Below, one piece after another: positions 24,059 to 34,744 of a DNA stretch of 64,000 nt. The notes beneath the pieces are model-generated. The model saw nothing but the letters and a program-made list of their open reading frames with translations, was not told the origin of the DNA and did no database searches. Source of the DNA: Anthostomella pinea (Eukaryota; Ascomycota; Sordariomycetes; Xylariales; Xylariaceae); contig CAUWAG010000010.1 in assembly GCA_963556695.1 (NCBI GenBank), positions 4,526,001 to 4,590,000 on the forward strand. Direction: 5' to 3'. The stretch's first letter is position 1. Every line of letters starts with the position of its first letter. A program made the translations under genes and the position numbers.

Positions 24059-24478
24059 CGCGGCAAGGTCATACCATGTCTACCTCACATGGAGCAAGAC
24101 AGACGACGGTCGGGGCAGAAAGGGTATGGTGTTCGTGGTTCGCACACGTCTCGCAATATCGAAGTAAGCAGGCGTTTGGTGTCCCGACCGACAGGAGTCA
24201 GAATGCGTCGCTGTGTTTGCAATTGTAAGCCAGGGGTAACCTCAAACTGATGTACTCAGACACGGTGACCTGGTGGGACGTTGACTTGCATGTGGTGAAT
24301 GCTCCTTTGTCCTCCCAGCGAGCAGCAGTAGATGCCCAGGTGTAGTTTGGCCTTATCGTTATCCGACTTGGAGGCGGCCAGAACTTCCAGCAATGATTGA
24401 ACCCCCTGGGGCTATCATGTTGGTGCCGGCACACCCCACCTTCTTCCCCTTCTTCCCCACCATTGAAGGTCCAAGCTG

Positions 24479-24510
24479 TCCTCGACTCCTCGACTCCTCG
24501 ACTCCTCGTC
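24479..24510. repeat. 8-bp tandem repeat TCCTCGAC x4
   Basis: Four copies of TCCTCGAC, the last ending GTC. It lies in the HID1 upstream region and has no coding role that I can see. Confidence 0.9.
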
Positions 24511-24874
24511 TGCATCCAATGTGACCAGGGACTCTGTCCCTCATATATACAAATGGCTATAGGTCAATCGGACTTTACTTAGGTATACCTGATTGCTGCC
24601 GTGAAGCAGTCGAGCAGCAGTTACCTAGTCTACCCATCGTCTATCCTGGGGACCTATACCCCTCCTTAAGGCACGAACGAGGAGTACCATGTGTCTACGA
24701 TCTTAATACGGCTTGAGGGTATACATAACCCGTCCTCTCATTCTGACCAATTTTCTCCGACATGAGGAGTCAGTCACATAGCCAAGCTATCCCACCAGCT
24801 GCTGCAGTCGACCTGGACAGCTGATCTCCCTTTACGGACAACTTCAGCGGGACCACCAGATCGTATCAAGACAA

Positions 24875-25022
24875 CCTGTTCTCTATTACAACCTGTTCTG
24901 TATGACAAGCTGTTCTGTATGACAAGCTGTTCTGTATGACATTCTGCTCTGTATGACAATCTGCTCTGTATGACAAGCTGTTCTGTATGACGACCTTTTC
25001 TGTATGACATCCTGTTCTGTAC
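24875..25022. repeat. 17-bp minisatellite, about 8.7 copies
   Basis: Tandem copies of a 17-bp unit close to CTGTTCTGTATGACAAG, with point differences between copies. The unit is not a multiple of three, so open frames through it repeat every 17 residues; I treat those as incidental. Confidence 0.95.
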
Positions 25023-26540
25023 GTACCGACCACTTACCCATAGCGAGGTCAACCAGGACAGGGGATACTCTGTAATTATCAAGGTCGAAAGGGGCCTGTC
25101 GAAGACCATTAAACATCGAGTGATGATCCCCGAAGACGGAATCCGAGTCAGCATGTCGAACACGCAAACCCACAACAGCTAGACTCAGTCCTACCCCATG
25201 ACTGAGCTCCATCATACACCTACAGCTGCTAAGAACCAAATCATCATCAGTTGCAGGGCCGGCCACCAGGGAGGCAAGCAATCGAATGCGAGCGGTCATG
25301 GTTGCGTTCAAAAATCGGTAATAATGCCCGCGGTCACGCAGCGAAGAATACAACTCACGGATCCATCTCATGTCCCAAAGACACAGGAATTCGTGGCAGG
25401 TAGACAGCCCATGCAGTCGAATCTTTCAACGTATCCCGCGCTAGGGAGAAAGACACTCGGTCTATCGAACGATATGTTTACTCGTCTGCAACTTCATTAT
25501 ACAAGCTTACTGAGTTGAAGATACATAAGCAGCATAATTCGAGGCCTTCCTCCTATAAAGGCAGCCGTCCTGTTCCGAGGAGCATTAGAGCTGGGCAGCT
25601 GCGATGCAAGTTCGATTCTAATAAGAAAGGGGCATCTATCCATGCCAGGCAGCCGGCAGCCGGTCGACCCACATCTGGCAGCCACCACCCGGCCGGCCCC
25701 TGCAAAAAGGCTTTTAAGAGGAAAATTTCGCACTCCCATCAACGAAGCTCCTGCACTCTTCAACAACAACACCCTCAACAAGACCCCGTTGAGTTCAATG
25801 CTACCTACAGCAAATGTTGCAGCATCACAGTCTTTCGAAGCATTCGTGCTCGCTGTCAAACATCATGCACTTCATTGCTTGGAGTACAATGCATGACAGC
25901 AGGTAGGATACTTCCAGCCGTCGGCGCTGCCGCTCGCGCAGGCAACACTCCTCGCCGTGCACGAACGGAGTACCATTAGGATATTCAACAACACCCTCAC
26001 TGGGCCATCCCGTGCATGCATGGCTCAGAACATACTGAACCCTCTCTCTCCCATCCTCCATTCCCAATCATCCCAAAAACACCAGACCCCCACACCAGCT
26101 TCTACATATGCTAGAGCTTGCCGTTTCGATACACAGACAGCGATGCAAGTGTGGACAATGAAGCAAGATGAAAACAACCGTTGTTCGATTTATCGAGCCT
26201 CGTCCGGCAAGGCCACGTTCGCATTCAGCCCGTTTTGAAGATGGGCTGGTGCCTGGTGCTTGTTGGAGACATACACAATACCTACCTAAGTAGATAGTTG
26301 AATTGATCACACATACACGTTCCTACACCATGGCAAACTGTTCAGCTGTGATTTCAATCTTCCTGACGTAAAATATAGAAGCAAGTCTCAACTTGGGGTC
26401 CTTCACTTCCTGCGCGAGGCTTCTTCCAGACCACTCTCGCGCGCCTGTTTCTACATCTTGCTCGCAGCTGCTGGCCTAGCATCCATCAACGGGGGCCCTC
26501 CCGGTCACACGTAGCCCTGAGGAGGCAGTATACTACGTAC

Positions 26541-27972
26541 TCACTTGAAGTTGTTCTTCATCTCCCGTAGCTTAGCCATGACCTCGACCGGCTCTGTCTG
26601 ACCAGTAGCCTTCTGAATCTCGGGATCCTGCAGTGCGTCGGTCAGTCAGCCAGAGCACTGCAGCAAACCTTTTGCCTCAAAATGCGACTTACCTCTACTC
26701 TCATGAAGACATTGTGTTGCTAATATAGCCCACAGGTTAGTCACCGTAATCATCGCCATCGTACAGTATCCTCTTGTGGTGCTTACCTTCTCATCACCGA
26801 TTGTGAATTTGCCTTGCGTTTCCTTGTTGTTCTCGGCGAAGGACTGCAGCTTCTTGACCGCCGCGCTCTGGAGGACCGAGATGCCGAATTTGACGTTGGC
26901 CTTCGTGTACTCGTGGCCAGGCTGCCATGAGGTCAGATCAGCTGCGAATCGACAATATAAAACCCCCCTAAATCAACTTACGTAGACCTTGGTCTCATCT
27001 GGCAACGATGCCAGGGTCTTGTTCAGAGCCGTGTGCATCTCCTCTGCGTTACCCTCGAAGAACCTCCCGCAGCCTGATCTAGTTTAGCTGCTGTTACTCG
27101 CCCTGGTGCGTTCAAACGAAGTTGCGTGCTTACCACCATGGAAGAGCGTGTCTCCGGTGAAGACAGCCTTCTCCTCGCCATCCTGCATGAACCAGCAGAT
27201 GCTGTCCTGGGTATGACACGGCGTGTACAAGCCCTTCACCGCAATGCTCCCAATGCTAAAGCCCTCGCCGTTACCCGGGGTCTTGGTGACGCCGTCGCAG
27301 TCCTTGCCGCCGATGATGGGCAGGTCCGGAGTTTCCAGATCGCCCAGCTGTTTGCAACAATATTAGATATCTTTGAAGAGCACCAGTGCGTCAGGCCTGA
27401 GAGGGATCGGCAATGCCTTACCAGCTTCTTGTTGCCACCGGCGTGATCCCAGTGACTGCAGCCTCATCAGCTCCTGCATATATCTTCAGAGGTGAGATGG
27501 CACTCACTGGTGCGTATTGACAATAGCCGTCAGGTTGATCTTGCCGTCCTGAACAGCCTGCTTCAGGACAGGAGAGACCCTAACCTCCAGCATCAGAACG
27601 GCCTCCCCGTCGGATATCTAGGTAGTTGTGAAAGCTTACTCCTCGGGGTGCGCGGGGTCGATGATGACAGCATCTTTCGACTTCTCGTCGGTAACGAGGT
27701 AGGCGTAGTTGTCGCTACTCCCCGTCCCTGGCCTCTGGCATCAACACGAAGCTTATACGAAGCTATACACGACCGGTCACTTGGACTTACACATGGGAAT
27801 CGACTGGATATGCATGGCGCGGGTGCAGGCGAGCTATATCAGCTTAATTAGTCCGGAACAGGTCGAAGGAGGGTACGTTAGTTGCCGGTGTGTAGCTGCC
27901 ACTCACTGTTGCGGTCAAAGTGCCTATCTTTCGAGGAGTAAGAGGTCTTGCGGCTCTCGCAAGGAAATTCAT
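26541..27972 (-). CDS. GLO2: glyoxalase II (hydroxyacylglutathione hydrolase)
   Basis: Ten exons: 27972-27907, 27833-27791, 27727-27640, 27579-27508, 27455-27422, 27347-27134, 27073-26982, 26921-26787, 26719-26693, 26627-26541; 285 residues with every phase matching. The metal site THHHWDHAGGN spans an intron. FTGDTLFHGGCGRFFEG and PGHEYTKAN are the other metallo-beta-lactamase-fold metal motifs of glyoxalase II. The enzyme hydrolyses S-D-lactoylglutathione to D-lactate and glutathione, finishing methylglyoxal detoxification. Exon 1 (MNFLARAARPLTPRK) looks like a mitochondrial targeting sequence; an internal Met (MHIQSIPM) could give a cytosolic form. Nine introns in 1.4 kb is dense for a fungal gene. 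Confidence 0.93.
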
Positions 27973-28572
27973 AGGGACTGCGAAAGTGGTGATTGTTGGT
28001 GGTGGTGGTGTTTGTACTATCGCTGACAAATTGGAGTCTTCTGCTGTGTGAGCTCACCTGCAGTTTAGAGAGCTGACAGCCATGACGTCGGACGGTCGGA
28101 GCGGGCCGCCGGCGATCGTGACATCAGCTGCCACAGCTTCCCAGTCGCGTCAACTCATGGAATGTAGTCTCGGAGGGACATGATGAAAACGTTGAATGGT
28201 GTATACGCCTGTAGCTCATACGTACAATCCTCTTAGGAAATCAAATTCTCATATTCTAACAGTCTACCAGAGATCCACCGCACTGCCGAGACAAGGCAAA
28301 GAATTGGATGTGCATCAGTGTAGCTACGGCTTGCGGCATGTCATGTCTATTGCTTTCGACAATGTAGAATAGCCCATATCATCAAATTTTCATACTCTAT
28401 CAGTGTAACAGGAGCATCACAGCCTTGAACTTGGTTTTGATAGCAACCACGACATCATCTTGCTCCAAACCGAGTCAGACAGAAGAGACCCCGAACGTAG
28501 CTTCAAGCAAGGTCATGCGGTATCGTAGCAGTATTCACATTCCTATAACGCCACCTCACCGTCCCAAACTAC
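27973..28572. other. intergenic
   Basis: Upstream region of glyoxalase II and 3' region of LAS1, which are in tandem on the minus strand. No feature is supported. Confidence 0.5.
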
Positions 28573-30118
28573 CTACACAACCCCAATAGGCTTCGGCCTC
28601 CACGTCCCCTGATACCTCGCCCACCCCTTCGTCTGAGCAGGCGCCTCGCCTGGTGCAGCAGGGACAACAACCCTCTCCGCAGACTGAATCTCAGCAGCCC
28701 CAGCTGAATCGAGCTGGTTCTCCAAGCTCTCCAGCTCGGCCCGAACGGCGTCGAAATCCCTCTGCACAGGGACCCAAGTTGAATCCGGGTCCGCAGCCGG
28801 CGGCGAGCTCGCAAGGCTTCCGTCCAGTATCCCGCGAGACAGCTGCAGCGACCGGAGGATAATCCGGGGCTCCTCCGAGGCCTCCCCAACATCCGCCAGC
28901 GTCCGAAGCAAGACGGCATCGTCCCACCGGCTTCGCAGCTTCTCCAGCACCTCATCCTCCATCGCCTCGTCCTCCCGCAGACATCTCAGCAGCATCTCTC
29001 GACAAGGGTCCGCCTTCTCGACCCCGCCATCTCCCTCCTCCTCCTCCCCTTCCACCTGGGTGGTCAGGTTCTTCCAGTAGTAGTCCCAGATCCAGGCGAG
29101 GGCCTTGCGCGCCGCGGAGCGCAGCTTGGACAGCGACGGCAGCTGCTCGTGCGTAGCCTGGTGGCGCAGCTCGACAAAGGTGGCCGGCAGCCCGATCGTC
29201 TTGGCGAGCGCGTACATGCTCAGCTTGCGTTGCTTGTCCTGCTGGCTGTCCAGGAGGCCCGTGACGAAACTATCATCCTGGCGTTAGTGTGACGTAACTT
29301 GACCATGACTACTGCACAGGTGGAAACAGAAACTCAGAGTTTCAAAGTTCGGAGAAGCTTTCACGACAACGCCACTGTCTGACTCTCGCGCTGAAACCTT
29401 GTTGCCCGGTGGGCAACGGCCGGGACATCGCAAAGTTGACACAGTAGTGCCAAACTCAGATCCCAACATGCCGTTCGCCCCGAGAGAGGGAGAGATCACA
29501 CTCTCTCTCCCTCTCACCTCCGCCCACCCTAAGCTTCATCCAGCAACGCGAGCCGAAGCGCACTAGGGGTGTCCGACTGGAATCCATACGAGACAAGGAC
29601 CTCCAGCCCCAGTCTGACCCGAGGCGCAGTGCAACGTGCGTAGAACAAAAAAAAAAAAAAGGAGAAAGCGAGGCGAGAAGGTTGAGACCGAAACAAGAAG
29701 CAAGAAAGGAGTCAAAAACGCACCGACTGAAAGCCGCCGAGTACGCGGCGCGCAGCGCATAAGCCGACGAGCTCGCGCGCGCGCCCCTGGTCTCGTGGAC
29801 GTCGCCGAGGATGGCCGCCGTCAGCAGGGCCGTCGACTCGACCAAGTGGGGGCAGCCGCCGCGCTGCATCCACATGGAGACGCGGGAGACAGCGTGCTGC
29901 TGGCCCCTCTCTGTCGTCTCTCGCTCGTCGTTGTCATCATCATCATCGTCGGCCTCGCTGCGTCCATCAAAGTCATTGTTGCTGTGGTTGTTGGCGCTGG
30001 CGTTGGCGCTGGTCGACGATGGCGTTGGTGATGAAGACGAAGAAGAAGGATAGATATGCTGCCGGACTCTCAATAGCTCCTGCCGGTCCCGCCAGGGGGT
30101 GTGGATATACTGGACCAT
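28573..30118 (-). CDS. LAS1: LAS1-like pre-rRNA ITS2 endonuclease subunit
   Basis: Two exons, 30118-29724 and 29269-28573, give 363 residues. The start [56 protein letters not shown] across the splice, and [20 protein letters not shown] are all characteristic of Las1. The last contains the RHxxTH segment, which is the HEPN nuclease active-site motif. Las1 cleaves ITS2 (C2 site) with the Grc3 kinase during 60S maturation in the nucleolus. An insertion of Ser/Asn/Asp-rich low complexity sits near residues 25-65. The intron (29270-29723) is 454 nt, far longer than others in this window. Confidence 0.9.
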
Positions 30119-30319
30119 TGTGTGTCGTGGAAATCGAAATTGCAATTGCTCATCAGAACGGGCGAGAGCAGCAAGCGGCTAAGGGTGGAATGCTCTGCCT
30201 TGCCAGTCCGGTAATCTGCTCGTAATAACCTGGCTCGACCATCTTTTTCAGTTGAACGATCAATGAGATGGGTGGTCGATTCAGGGGCAAATTTTGCTAA
30301 GCGCCCCACTCGAAGGTAC

Positions 30320-30328
30320 TTCACGAAC
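30320..30328. repeat. left 9-bp target-site duplication
   Basis: TTCACGAAC immediately precedes the left terminal repeat; the right copy at 33896-33904 is TTCACAAAC. Confidence 0.75.
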
Positions 30329-30380
30329 CAGTAACTTTAAAGAAAAATAGGCCTAACTCCTTAAAAAAATAGGTCTTTAC
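30329..30380 (+). repeat. left terminal inverted repeat of the transposon
   Basis: Matches the reverse complement of 33845-33895 with a few substitutions and short A-run length differences. Confidence 0.75.
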
Positions 30381-31018
30381 CCGTAGTTAAAAACGATCTA
30401 CATTTTAAAGGGCTGCACACGTAATTGTCTTATTATTTACAGTATTACAATTATATTTATTTACGTGCGTTTTTTATTAAACTATATAAGAACTTATATA
30501 AGTGTTTGTCAGATGTTGGATCCCAGATATGGTGCCCTTAAGTGCAGTACCCACTAGGGGGCTGTCAAAGGAACAGTGGATATACCCTGACATGGTGCAG
30601 TATAGTATTTAGCTGTAGATTAGCCCTGCCGAGCATACTTGAGAATAACAACAATATTTGCAGCGACCGCTCACACCCCCAAGGCTTGTGACCCTTCTAG
30701 AATCTCACAGTGTTCAAATAAAGAATAAATCAGGTTTAAACTGCTTTTTTATTCGTATTTTATTAATAATTTAAATGAAATGAATTGTTGTTTAAATAAG
30801 TAGCTTAAAGCTTCAATTAACCGTTATTTAAATATTTATTTATTAAGTTATTATATAACGTTTAATTATTATTACGTATATACAAACTACGTTAAACTAT
30901 ATATTAAAGCTATTATTATATTCAATACGCTTTTTAATAACGTATGTAATACTTTAAGCTTTAATAAAGCTTTAAATTATTTAAAAGCGTTAAAAAAATC
31001 AGGATTTATTAATGATAT

Positions 31019-31502
31019 TGTTACGAACCAACGAACAGTGCGGCCTGATAGCAGGCCTAGAAGGGACGATTGGAAATAGATTGACCAGAGAGTGGGGTGC
31101 TGATCAGTGGAGAGATCGGAGCAACGGAGCAACGGTACACAGATCACGCAACCAGCAGAGCCTGGGTCACGTGACTAAGAATTTAGATCACTGGATCACC
31201 ATGGTGATCCAGGGTGAGCCACCTAATCAGTGAGGGAGAGATTGGATATATAAGGACAGACATTTCCCAACCAGATAGATAGACAGTCTCTACCTCAGTG
31301 ATCAATCTAAGCATCTTAGCCAACCCTAAGGTGGGAGAAATCTCCTGACGACTCGACTACACAGTGAACCCAGTTCAGACCAAGCCCCAGCATCTGAGTG
31401 TCTTCTAGTTGACAGAAGCCTCTATCATCTTTTGTGTTGACTTACCTCAGAATATACACCCTATAGAACCCCTTAGCCTTATAGGTTAGACGGCTCGTCA
31501 CA
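31019..31502. mobile_element. solo-LTR-like insertion, 484 bp
   Basis: Abruptly GC-richer than its surroundings. It begins TGTTACGA and ends TCGTCACA, which are short inverted termini (7 of 8) of the TG...CA kind used by LTR retrotransposons. A TATATAAGG box lies near 31246. The flanks AATGATAT and AATAGTAT are similar but not an exact duplication. Probably a gypsy-type solo LTR; the orientation is not certain. Confidence 0.6.
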
Positions 31503-31599
31503 AATAGTATCACTTAAATAAGTAGGCAATAAGCTGTTTTCTATAACAATATTTATTTACTTTTAATCGTGTTTAAAAGATATTCATTAAAAAAGGCTT

Positions 31600-31805
31600 T
31601 TATCTTTTATTTTGATATGTAAAGGCTTTTATATCGTGTTTTTTTGTATATTTTATTGTGCTTTTTCTTATAAAGGTTTTTTATATACTTTTTCTTATAA
31701 AAAGGCTTTTTTATATACTTCATTATATAAAAAGGCTGTTTTATATACTTTTTATATAAAAAGAGTTTTATTATATTTAAAAGAGGCTTTTGTATATTTT
31801 TAATC
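31600..31805. repeat. degenerate AT-rich tandem repeat
   Basis: Several imperfect copies of a roughly 28-32-bp unit containing TATAAAAAGGCTTTTTTATA, lying inside the degraded transposon. Confidence 0.6.
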
Positions 31806-31920
31806 GTTGAAAGGCTTTTGTTTTGTGTTATTGTTTAAATTTAAGAACCTTATCGCTTAAAATTTAATAAGTAAACTTTTTTAATTTTTTAAAAATATTG
31901 CTTATATTTAATAGAGTAGA

Positions 31921-32156
31921 TGTCACGTTCCATATAAGGGTTGTTGAGCATAATAGCTCTAATTACTATATATGTACGAAAATCTCTTGGTGGGGAGAAG
32001 AGAAGAGAAGATCAGGTCTCGCACCCAAATTGGGTGGTGAAGTAGATCTGTGCGACCGCTCCCTACGCCCCACCTTTTGGGACAGGACAACGTGTTTGGC
32101 CAGGTCACATGACATAAGGTCACGTGATACCCACTGATGGGGTCTGCACCATCACA
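31921..32156. mobile_element. second short LTR-like insertion, 236 bp
   Basis: GC-richer block beginning TGTCACGTTCC and ending CCATCACA, flanked by GTAGA and GTAGC (four of five matching). It contains GGTCACATGAC and GGTCACGTGA motifs. Solo LTR or small non-autonomous element. Confidence 0.5.
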
Positions 32157-33059
32157 GTAGCTTTTACCTTGCTTTTTTTAATAAAGTTGGGTTTTTTAAT
32201 CGCCTTTATTTTTTCTGCTACCGTTTTATAAAGGCTTAAAGTAGTTTTTTTTAAAGTGGTCTTCCTGATTGTAACGTTAGTAAAAATTTAATTTTTAATT
32301 TTCTTAATTATATAAAACGTGGCTTTTTTATCAATACAACTTTAAAACTTATTAATAAAGTCGGTTTAAAAAGCGTAAACCGTTATTTTTATAAAGAAGT
32401 AAATAAATAAACGTAAACGTTATTCTTAGTTCTTACCTTTTTTTTGTATGCTAGTCAAAAAAAAGGTCGTTATTATCATTCCGTTACAATGTTATTTATA
32501 TCCGTATTTCGTATTGTTAAGGTTTTCAAATTTTATAACGTAGTAGATAAAGTAGCCGCTATTATAACGGCATTTTTAAAAATCGGTTTACACCGTAATT
32601 TTCTACTTTTCGCTTTTAGTTTTATATATGTTTTTAATATACGTAATTATCTTATCATTATAATAAAGGCTCTTAATTAAACGGATAAGTCTTTTATTAA
32701 AGACGTTTTAAATATCGTTTTATCTTATTTTAATTAGCGCGTATAAGCTTTATAAAACATTTATTGTTAAAGTTTTACACGGTATAAAAAGTTAAAAGCT
32801 ATATCTTTTAATTATTAAAGCCGCAAAAGTAATATCCTTTAATTAATTATTATTTAAAGCTTTTTTAATCAAACGTTATAATTAAAATAAGCGGGGTTCT
32901 GTTCTTAACACGTTTATTACCAGCTTTATAATCGTTACTTTTAAAAGCGTCGTTAACTTTATCATTGAACGTACTGGTCGCTTATAAGCGCTTTTTAAAA
33001 TAAAATAAAAAAAGTTTTTAAAGCACGTTATTTTCGCGTTCTGAAATAATATCGGTTTT

Positions 33060-33261
33060 TGTTGGAACAGGCTTGAACGATCAATCATAATACTCGAGTA
33101 TTGGGTCAATATCATGATGTTGCTGATGGTTGGATTAGGAAGTCTAGCTAGACCTGCAGGTCCAGCTAAGTGACCTTACAATCTGTTATCTAATCTCTTA
33201 TCTAATCATACATGTGGGTTCTGTATGGATGGTTTGACTGTGGAATCACATGGATCTAACA
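33060..33261. mobile_element. third LTR-like insertion, 202 bp (Copia-like termini)
   Basis: Starts TGTTGGAAC and ends ATCTAACA, giving the inverted pair TGTTGGA/TGTTAGA that is common in Copia LTRs. It is less AT-rich than its flanks. The flanks are T-runs, so the duplication cannot be judged. Confidence 0.55.
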
Positions 33262-33844
33262 TTTTTGGTTTTACCTTTACACGTAAAATTATAGCTTTTA
33301 TTATTTAAATCTATCTTTATAATCATAATTTATTAGTTAATTATATATATATATATATATCGTAAGCTTTTAATCGATTAAAACCAAGAATATTAGTGTA
33401 TAAAAAGCTATATAGAGGTTAAAATATAAAATATTAAACCCAAAATGAATCTTCGTGTTTTATGAAAAAGTTTAAATATAATAAATTACTATTTAAATAA
33501 ATAATTAAAAGCTTTAATCAACCGTTATTTAAACATTTACTTATTAAGTTATTATATAACACCCGATTATTATTACATTTAATGGATTAAAATTATTTAA
33601 ATTAATCTTACTAGGTGATTACGTCGGTCAAAATTAAGGTTAAAAGTTAAAGTAAATAATTAAGGTTACTCAGAGGTTTGAAAGGCGGTGTAAGCCTTTT
33701 ATTTATAAATATATCTTTTATATACGCGTAGTATTAATAATAGTGCAATAATAATAGTAAGAATAGTGATAATATATAGTATTAAGCTGCGCACTAGATG
33801 CGTGAGTTACGATTAGCTGATTGCGAGAATCGCTTCCAAATGCG

Positions 33845-33895
33845 GTTAACGACGTATTTTTCTAGGAAGTTGGGCCTATTTTTTTAAAGTTACTG
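33845..33895 (-). repeat. right terminal inverted repeat of the transposon
   Basis: Inverted partner of 30329-30380. Its last bases, AAAGTTACTG, mirror the left terminal CAGTAACTTT. Confidence 0.75.
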
Positions 33896-33904
33896 TTCAC
33901 AAAC
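33896..33904. repeat. right 9-bp target-site duplication
   Basis: TTCACAAAC directly follows the right terminal repeat and differs from the left copy by one G-to-A transition. Confidence 0.75.
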
Positions 33905-34480
33905 CGCTAACGAATATAGGGCGTGGCAAGGTACAGTGGGTCAGCACAAATACCGAACACCCCACTCTTATAAAAGAACCCTCCTCATTATAACCACATT
34001 CAAAGCTTTACGTGGAGGGGAAAATTACGTGATAAAAATTAATATATAAAGTTTTAAAGGCGTAATAAAGTCAAAATTCAAAAAGTTTTTAACTTGAATT
34101 ATTATCGAGATTATTAACAAAACTACGTAAAACTAGCTATTTTTTACTCATTCTTACATATTTTAATATAATCGAAGTATTTAAATATTCTTTTAATAAA
34201 AATCTAAATATTCTACTTTTTAAAACATAGCTTAGTTATTTTTTCTTATACTTATTTTTATAAAACTGTTATAAAAGGGTAAATTTATATAAATATATAC
34301 TCAAGTTTTTAAGCGGTGCTATTAATAAAAGAAAAACTGTTTATAAATGAAATAAAACTAGTAGTTTAATATTTATATAGTAAAGTTAATATTGAAGATT
34401 TTCCCTTATTTCTAATTAAATAAAGACTTTAACAAGCGTGTGTAAAAGTGCGAGAAGTAAAATTAAAAGGTGTTAGGTTT
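33905..34480. other. further AT-rich, probably RIP-affected relic
   Basis: Low-GC sequence continues beyond the right target duplication, especially 34015-34470, with no open frame. It is likely an older repeat fragment next to the insertion site. Confidence 0.4.
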
Positions 34481-34744
34481 TTTTGTCTGCCCACTGTACC
34501 TCTGGCTAGACGTCCTAACTTCGATCTTCTCAACCACCTGCACCTGGGCACGCTTGTCATGTTCAAAGGCGATGATTTAGTTAGCGTTTACTTTCTATCA
34601 CCTTGCGGCGTCTGCAAACCCTTCTACCATCTCACAACTGCTAATCTGTCTTTTTGAACGCCTAACAAGATCTCACTACTGTGCCGGCATGCCAGATCCC
34701 ATTAAATACTTCTCAACTACTGGGTATGTCCGTCCGCAGGTCTC

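Larger units (their letters stand above)
24059..26540. other. 2.5-kb intergenic region
   Basis: Upstream of HID1 and downstream of glyoxalase II. Apart from the two tandem repeats I see no supported gene. A minus-strand frame at 24886-25371 runs through the minisatellite but matches nothing I know. Confidence 0.55.
30329..33895. mobile_element. 3.57-kb RIP-degraded DNA transposon (Mutator-like by duplication size)
   Basis: Left end CAGTAACTTTAAAG and right end CTTTAAAGTTACTG form imperfect terminal inverted repeats of about 45-50 bp, sharing AATAGGCCnAACTnCCT further in. Flanking sequence is TTCACGAAC on the left and TTCACAAAC on the right, a 9-bp target duplication with one transition. The interior is strongly AT-rich with no long open frame, as expected after RIP. 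Nine-bp duplications are typical of Mutator-like elements and hAT makes 8 bp, so family assignment is tentative. It carries three GC-richer insertions. Confidence 0.78.

Noticed and set aside
24886..25371. Minus-strand 161-codon frame through the 17-bp minisatellite
   Set aside because: Its second half is only the repeat read in rotating frames and the first half resembles no family; no splice or promoter support.
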